Assembly: GCA_001873675.1 (NCBI GenBank)
Contig: MNZP01000087.1
Coordinates: forward strand, 1-17,055
Reading direction: 5' to 3'
DNA length: 17,055 bases
Source of the DNA: Syntrophaceae bacterium CG2_30_49_12
GTDB taxonomy: Bacteria; Desulfobacterota; Syntrophia; Syntrophales; CG2-30-49-12
Position numbers and translations under genes: made by a program. Positions 12,919 to 17,055 of the stretch are shown here, one piece after another (the first letter of the stretch is position 1; every line of letters starts with the position of its first letter). The notes below the pieces were generated by a model that worked only from the letters and a program-made list of their open reading frames with translations, was not told the DNA's origin and searched no databases.

Positions 12919-14382
12919 ATGGTTGGCATAAGGTCCTACGGTGTATATATCCCCTATTACAGAATGAGCCGTGCCGAAATATTTAATGCATGGCTGACCA
13001 TGCCCTCTCCCATGAAAGGGGAGAGGAGCGTGGCCAATTTTGATGAGGACAGTCTTACGATGGCTGTAGCCGCCGGTATTGACTGCCTTACTGGTTTTAA
13101 GAGAAAAGATGTTAATGCGCTTTATGCCTGTTCCACCACATTTCCTTACAGGGAAAAGCTGTCCGCGGCAACAGCGGCGGCAGCCCTTGATTTAAGCGGC
13201 AGTATCAGGACGGCGGATTTTGCCAATTCTTTACGCTGTGCCACTATTGGTCTCTCCTCGGCACTGGATGCCGTGGAAGCCGGTTCTGCCGAAACCGTTC
13301 TCCTTACTGCCTCAGATTGCAGACTCGGCGCCCCCGGGGGTGAATTTGAGCAGTCCATCGGGGATGGTGGTGTGGCCTTTCTCCTCGGGAAAGAGGAACT
13401 GATTGCTGAAGTTGAGGGACGATACACTATCACCGATGAATTTTGCGGTATGTGGCGCTCCCATGAGGATACCTTTATCCGTATGTGGGAGGACCGGATG
13501 GTGCATGATGAGGGTTATTCCAAGATTATGGAAAGGGCTCTCCGTGGCGCCCTGGAGAAGGCAGGCCTGACCATGGACAGTTTTGCCAGGGTCGTCTATG
13601 ACGCACCGGCGGATATCCGCAGGCACGCCCTCCTGGCCAGAAAGCTGGACATTGGCAAGGAACAGCTTCAGAGTTCCTTTTTCGAACAGATCGGAAATAC
13701 GGGTACGGCCATGGCCGGTATGATGCTGGTGGCTGCCCTGGAAGAGGCAAAGGCCGGTGACAGGATCCTCTTTGCCAGCTATGGAAATGGGGCGGATGTA
13801 TTCATTTTAAGGGTTACCGACGGCATTTCAAAGGTGAGAAACAGGGGAACTTTTGTTAGACAATTGAACAATAAGAAGATGATCTATAATTATCCTGCCT
13901 ATCTCAGGTGGAGAAATATCGTGGCCATGGAAAAGGCAAAACGTCCTGATCTTCAACCTACCTCCATTTCCAACCTCCGGCGGAATGCAAAGATTCTCCT
14001 TTCCCTCTATGGTGTAAAATGTAGAAAGTGCGGAACACCGCAGTACACCCAGGCGGGCCTGCTTTCATCTTACGTCATGCCTCAAAGGATCTGTGTGGAA
14101 TGCGGTGCCAAAGACCAATTTGACGATTATCCTTTCTATGACAAGAGGGGAACGATTTACTCCTATACTAAAGACAACCTGGCCGCCAGTCTCGATCCTC
14201 CGCTGACCGTTGCCATCGTTGATTTTGAAGGGGGAGGCCGGGCTGCCTTTGAGATGACCGACAGGGATCCCCGGGAGGTGAAGGTAGGCATGCCGGTTGC
14301 GTTGACCTTCAGGAAACTTTTCTACGAACGGGGGATTCATAACTATTACTGGAAGGCCATTCCCATAAGTCGTAAGTCATAA
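12919..14382 (+). CDS. HMG-CoA synthase-fold / DUF35 (Zn ribbon-OB) fusion protein
   Basis: A 487-residue two-part protein. Residues 1-300 have the thiolase-superfamily fold of archaeal-type HMG-CoA synthase: GIRSYGVYIPYYR, ANFDEDSLTMAVAAG, and the late QIGNTGTAMAGMML plus GDRILFASYGNGADVF with the conserved Asn260. Residues about 350-487 are DUF35: a zinc ribbon (C368, C371, C392, C395 in CRKCG...CVECG) and an OB-fold reading GTIYSYTKDN to PVALTFRKL. Against the archaeal motifs the catalytic Glu, Cys and His positions are Thr73 (CSTTFPY), Asn103 (DFANSLRC) and Asp228 (VVYDAP), so HMG-CoA synthesis is unlikely. Cys107 is nearby but off-register. Known complexes: archaeal thiolase/HMGCS/DUF35 and BbsA (DUF35) with thiolase BbsB; a scaffold or CoA-binding partner of the thiolase 63 nt downstream is the best inference. 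AAAGGAG is 7 nt before the ATG. The stop lies in a 14-bp tandem repeat. Confidence 0.85.
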   Translation: MVGIRSYGVYIPYYRMSRAEIFNAWLTMPSPMKGERSVANFDEDSLTMAVAAGIDCLTGFKRKDVNALYACSTTFPYREKLSAATAAAALDLSGSIRTADFANSLRCATIGLSSALDAVEAGSAETVLLTASDCRLGAPGGEFEQSIGDGGVAFLLGKEELIAEVEGRYTITDEFCGMWRSHEDTFIRMWEDRMVHDEGYSKIMERALRGALEKAGLTMDSFARVVYDAPADIRRHALLARKLDIGKEQLQSSFFEQIGNTGTAMAGMMLVAALEEAKAGDRILFASYGNGADVFILRVTDGISKVRNRGTFVRQLNNKKMIYNYPAYLRWRNIVAMEKAKRPDLQPTSISNLRRNAKILLSLYGVKCRKCGTPQYTQAGLLSSYVMPQRICVECGAKDQFDDYPFYDKRGTIYSYTKDNLAASLDPPLTVAIVDFEGGGRAAFEMTDRDPREVKVGMPVALTFRKLFYERGIHNYYWKAIPISRKS

Positions 14383-14397
14383 GTCGTATGTCGTATG
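14364..14397. repeat. 14-bp tandem repeat spanning a stop codon
   Basis: CATAAGTCGTAAGT (14364-14377) is followed by CATAAGTCGTATGT (14378-14391, 13 of 14 identical) and a partial CGTATG. The first unit encodes the last residues ISRKS of the HMGCS-like protein, and the second supplies its TAA stop (14380-14382). In addition ACTGGAAGGC occurs at 14348-14357 and again at 14400-14409, flanking the repeat. Confidence 0.6.
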
Positions 14398-14445
14398 AAA
14401 CTGGAAGGCTATCCCTGTAGGGAGTTAAAAAGGAGGAGATAAGAA

Positions 14446-15630
14446 ATGTCAGGAAGCATAAGAGACAGGGTCGCTATTGTGGGTATGGGATGCACCAGGT
14501 TCGGGGAACTCTGGGATAAAAGCGCCTCCGATCTGGTTGTGGAAGCGTCGTACGAAGCCTTTGAAGACGCGGGGATAGAACCTAAAGACATCCAGGCGGC
14601 ATGGGTGGGGGCGTCTTACGATATTTCGGCAAAAACAGGGATGGGATTAACCGCCCCCTTGAGATTGCAAGGGATACCGGTGACACGGATAGAAAATGCC
14701 TGTGCAACAGGGACGGACACCTTCCGTAATGCCTGTTATGCGGTAGCAGCGGGAATCTACGATGTTGTTTTAGCCCTGGGGGTGGAGAAGATCAAGGACA
14801 TGGGCTTCAGCGGACTGGGGGTGGGGTACTACCCGGGCGTCTCCAATACCCAGCCGATGCTGACGGCGCCGGGGGCTTTTGCCATCTTGGCCACCCGTTA
14901 CTTTGAGAAATACGGTCTGAGTTACGAAGAGGGAAAAAGGGCGCTGGGAGCGATTTCGGTGAAAAGCCATGCCAATGGTTATATGAACCCGCGGGCGCAT
15001 TTTAAAAACAAAGTCACCCTGGAACAGGTAGTAAATGCGCCCATCATTGCCGAACCCCTGGGACTTTTTGATTGTTGCGGGGTCAGCGATGGGGCAGCGG
15101 CGGCAATAATTACCCGTGCCGAGATGGCTAAAAATTTCAGACCCGATCCCATTTATGTCAAGGCATTGCAGATTTCCGTCAGCGCAGATTACGGGCGTAT
15201 CAGCACCGGCTACGATTTTACGGAGATAAAGGAAACTTACACCGCCGGGCAGAGGGCCTACGAAGAGGCGGGAATCAGGAATCCAAGAGAAGAAATCAGC
15301 ATGGCGGAAGTCCATGATTGTTTCTCCATCACCGAACTGGTTACCATGGAAGACCTCCAGTTTTCTCCCCGCGGAAGGGCCAGGGAAGACATCGAAGCGG
15401 GGTTCTTTAACCTCGATGGCGGTCTCCCCGTGCAGCCGGATGGGGGTCTGAAGTGTTTCGGCCACCCTGTAGGCGCCTCCGGCTTAAGGATGCTTTATGA
15501 AATGTACCTCCAACTGCAGGGCCGGGCAGAAAAGAGACAGATCAAAAACCCTCGTCTTGGTCTGACCCATAATCTGGGCGGACAACCCGGGGGATGCACA
15601 ATAAGCGTCTGTATCGTGGGAACAAAATAG
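14446..15630 (+). CDS. SCP-x-type thiolase / acetyl-CoA acetyltransferase
   Basis: A 394-residue thiolase of the SCP-x (lipid-transfer, thiolase-like) group that pairs with DUF35 proteins in archaea and in anaerobic degraders. Thiolases cleave 3-oxoacyl-CoA with CoA or run the reverse Claisen condensation. Nucleophile Cys86 lies in RIENACATGT; HDCFSITEL (290-298) is the SCP-x counterpart of the NEAF-type motif; catalytic His340 is in CFGHPVGASG; Cys384 in NLGGQPGGCT lies in the C-terminal active-site loop. The active site therefore looks intact, in contrast to the protein encoded just upstream. The ATG has AGGAG 7 nt upstream. It is 63 nt after the HMGCS-like/DUF35 gene and 25 nt before the CoA-transferase, consistent with one operon. 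The acyl substrate cannot be read from sequence. Confidence 0.92.
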   Translation: MSGSIRDRVAIVGMGCTRFGELWDKSASDLVVEASYEAFEDAGIEPKDIQAAWVGASYDISAKTGMGLTAPLRLQGIPVTRIENACATGTDTFRNACYAVAAGIYDVVLALGVEKIKDMGFSGLGVGYYPGVSNTQPMLTAPGAFAILATRYFEKYGLSYEEGKRALGAISVKSHANGYMNPRAHFKNKVTLEQVVNAPIIAEPLGLFDCCGVSDGAAAAIITRAEMAKNFRPDPIYVKALQISVSADYGRISTGYDFTEIKETYTAGQRAYEEAGIRNPREEISMAEVHDCFSITELVTMEDLQFSPRGRAREDIEAGFFNLDGGLPVQPDGGLKCFGHPVGASGLRMLYEMYLQLQGRAEKRQIKNPRLGLTHNLGGQPGGCTISVCIVGTK

Positions 15631-15655
15631 GACAAACCACATCAAGGGGGGAAAG

Positions 15656-16870
15656 ATGGCAATTAGAGGACCGTTAAATGGGGTCAGGGTTTTGGATCTG
15701 TCACAGGCCCATGCGGGCCCCTTCGGGACCCAGATTCTGGGAGACATGGGGGCCGAGGTGATCAAGATTGAGGCCCCGGGGAGGGGTGATGTAACCAGAC
15801 TTATTTCTCCAAAGCTCAAAGGCGAAGGCTACTATGTCCTTGCCTTGAACAGAAATAAGAAGAGCCTGGCCCTGGATATGGGGACACCATCAGGGAAGGA
15901 AGCTTTTTATGACTTGGTCAGGATATCGGATGTGGTATTCGATAACTTCCGGGCGGGAGCCGTGGAGAGGCTGGGCATTGATTATGAGAACTTGAAAAAA
16001 ATCAACCCTAAGATTATCTGCTGTTCTATCACGGGATTTGGTTCCACTGGCCCGTACCGGGATCGGCTTTCTTTAGACGACATTGCCCAGGGATTTGCCG
16101 GCTCGATCAGCCTCTGCGGGGAACCAGGGGGAACGCCGATGAGGCCGGGGATTCCCGTTGCCGATATCTCGGCGGGCATTTTCGGCGCCATGGGTGTGAT
16201 AATCGCCCTATACGAGAGAGAACACACCGGCAAGGGACGCAAAGTGGAAACCAACCTCTTGGACGTAACAATGTTTCTCATGTCAAACCATTTTCAGAAT
16301 TATTTCCTCAGCGGAAAACCTCCTGGTGCACAGGGGACAAAACACCCCGTCATGCCTCTTGGCATATACCGGACAAGGAACGGTTACATGACGGTCGGCG
16401 CCATGTGGCCCCGGATAGCCAATGTAATCAACAAAGAATGGCTTCTTAATGATCCGAGATTTGATACCACAGAAAAGAGACTTGCCAACCGGAAGGAATT
16501 TGACGACATCGTTGAGGACGCCTTCTCCCATGCGGATACGGAAGAGTGGCTGGAACGACTACAGGCGGAGGGCATCGGCGCTGCCCCGATCAATACCTTA
16601 GACAAGACAGTTATTGATCCCCAGGTGGTTTACAACGGGACAGTCATCGGCATGAACCACCCGGTATGCGGGCCTATAAGGGCAATTGCCAATCCTATCC
16701 ACCTCATCGGCAGTATTGAAGGCCAGCCCGATCCTCCACCGACCTTAGGACAGCAGACCGAAGAAGTTCTTAAGGGTCTCCTTGGCTATTCCGAAGAAAA
16801 GATAAAAACAATTCAGCAGGAAGGCAAGGCACACGCGGAAGAGTTAGAGGAACGCATGCTTAAAATTTAA
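15656..16870 (+). CDS. CaiB/BaiF family III CoA-transferase
   Basis: A 404-residue full-length family III CoA-transferase (relatives: formyl-CoA transferase, CaiB, BbsEF). These interlocked dimers move CoA between carboxylic acids via an aspartyl-CoA intermediate. Catalytic Asp170 in RPGIPVADISAG matches Asp169 of formyl-CoA transferase. Other landmarks: N-terminal GVRVLDLSQAHAGPF, LGDMGAEVIKIEAPGRGD, the NRNKKSLALD segment, SITGFGSTGPY, and the GKGRKVETNLLD core. GGGGGG-type ribosome site lies about 5 nt before the ATG. It follows the thiolase by 25 nt; together they could activate an acid to its CoA ester and cleave, or build, a 3-oxoacyl chain. Which acid is used cannot be told from sequence. 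Confidence 0.92.
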   Translation: MAIRGPLNGVRVLDLSQAHAGPFGTQILGDMGAEVIKIEAPGRGDVTRLISPKLKGEGYYVLALNRNKKSLALDMGTPSGKEAFYDLVRISDVVFDNFRAGAVERLGIDYENLKKINPKIICCSITGFGSTGPYRDRLSLDDIAQGFAGSISLCGEPGGTPMRPGIPVADISAGIFGAMGVIIALYEREHTGKGRKVETNLLDVTMFLMSNHFQNYFLSGKPPGAQGTKHPVMPLGIYRTRNGYMTVGAMWPRIANVINKEWLLNDPRFDTTEKRLANRKEFDDIVEDAFSHADTEEWLERLQAEGIGAAPINTLDKTVIDPQVVYNGTVIGMNHPVCGPIRAIANPIHLIGSIEGQPDPPPTLGQQTEEVLKGLLGYSEEKIKTIQQEGKAHAEELEERMLKI

Positions 16871-16926
16871 CGCTCTGTATAAATAAATATGCTATAACTG
16901 CCGATGCCGTAAAAACCCTATATAAA

Positions 16927-17055
16927 ATGATATTTTCTATAAATGCCGACTCCCTTGAAATAGTAACGGGCGATCCTGTCGCCTCACAGTTTATAGCTGA
17001 AACTGAAAACAAGGATCTCGGCGATATATCTTCCGGCGGCTGTGCCGCCGGCATA
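16927..17055 (+). CDS. possible partial ORF at right edge, unrecognised
   Basis: An open frame from ATG 16927 runs off the window (43 codons: MIFSINADSLEIVTGDPV to SSGGCAAGI). It has no Shine-Dalgarno, and the DNA before it is AT-rich and contains no good promoter. The last bases hold a perfect 8-bp hairpin, CCGGCGGC-TGT-GCCGCCGG (17033-17051). The opposite strand is also open here, so neither frame can be preferred. I recognise no family; it may be the start of a gene or simply intergenic DNA with a structured repeat. Confidence 0.15.
   Translation, partial: MIFSINADSLEIVTGDPVASQFIAETENKDLGDISSGGCAAGI

Noticed and set aside
14770..15465. 231-residue minus-strand open frame opposite the thiolase
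   Set aside because: It is a shadow of the thiolase gene, whose catalytic motifs are clear; no family is seen in the opposite frame.

Overview
The window looks like chromosomal DNA of an anaerobic bacterium of the Desulfobacterota (former Deltaproteobacteria), possibly a Syntrophales-like lineage. This is inferred from gene content and protein flavour: a type IV pilus ATPase set, a gap-tpiA-secG-tRNA-Leu block, and a thiolase / family III CoA-transferase cluster of the kind used in anaerobic acyl-CoA metabolism. No marker gene here fixes the taxon. There is no sign of phage, transposase or CRISPR. The only mobile-looking DNA is a short palindromic repeat element at the left edge.

Region 1 (about 30-6165, minus strand) reads right to left: nitroreductase, pilT (retraction ATPase with the AIRNLIRE motif), a second PilT/PilU-type ATPase, a receiver-like protein that has lost its phosphoacceptor Asp, and a GAF-MshEN-PilB/GspE assembly ATPase. 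Spacings are 20 to 110 nt and all genes are co-oriented, so an operon for type IV pilus motor control is likely. The element at 30-131 overlaps the stop codon of the last gene.

Region 2 (6288-10294, plus strand) holds a family I CoA-transferase with its own sigma70-like promoter, then gap, tpiA, secG and tRNA-Leu(GAG). A pgk gene, commonly found between gap and tpiA, is absent. A convergent minus-strand gene (10299-10889) encodes a stand-alone pyruvate-kinase C-terminal-type domain.

Region 3 (11051-12737) has a minus-strand uspA followed by tRNA-Gln(CTG) and tRNA-Glu(CTC) only 1 nt apart, a single-domain response regulator, and a divergent XRE-type helix-turn-helix gene. The HTH reading frame is joined to its ATG only if one A is removed from a 9-A tract. 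The region between these two divergent genes is dense in TTGTA half-sites.

Region 4 (12789-16870, plus strand) is a likely operon with a good promoter: an HMG-CoA-synthase-fold protein fused to a DUF35 Zn-ribbon/OB domain, an SCP-x-type thiolase, and a CaiB/BaiF CoA-transferase. By motif alignment from memory, the HMG-CoA-synthase-like domain has lost all three catalytic residues (Glu, Cys, His), while the thiolase and the CoA-transferase keep theirs. This suggests a scaffold or CoA-binding role resembling the archaeal thiolase/HMGCS/DUF35 complex and the BbsAB thiolase of anaerobic toluene metabolism. This cluster and the frameshifted HTH gene are the most interesting parts of the window.
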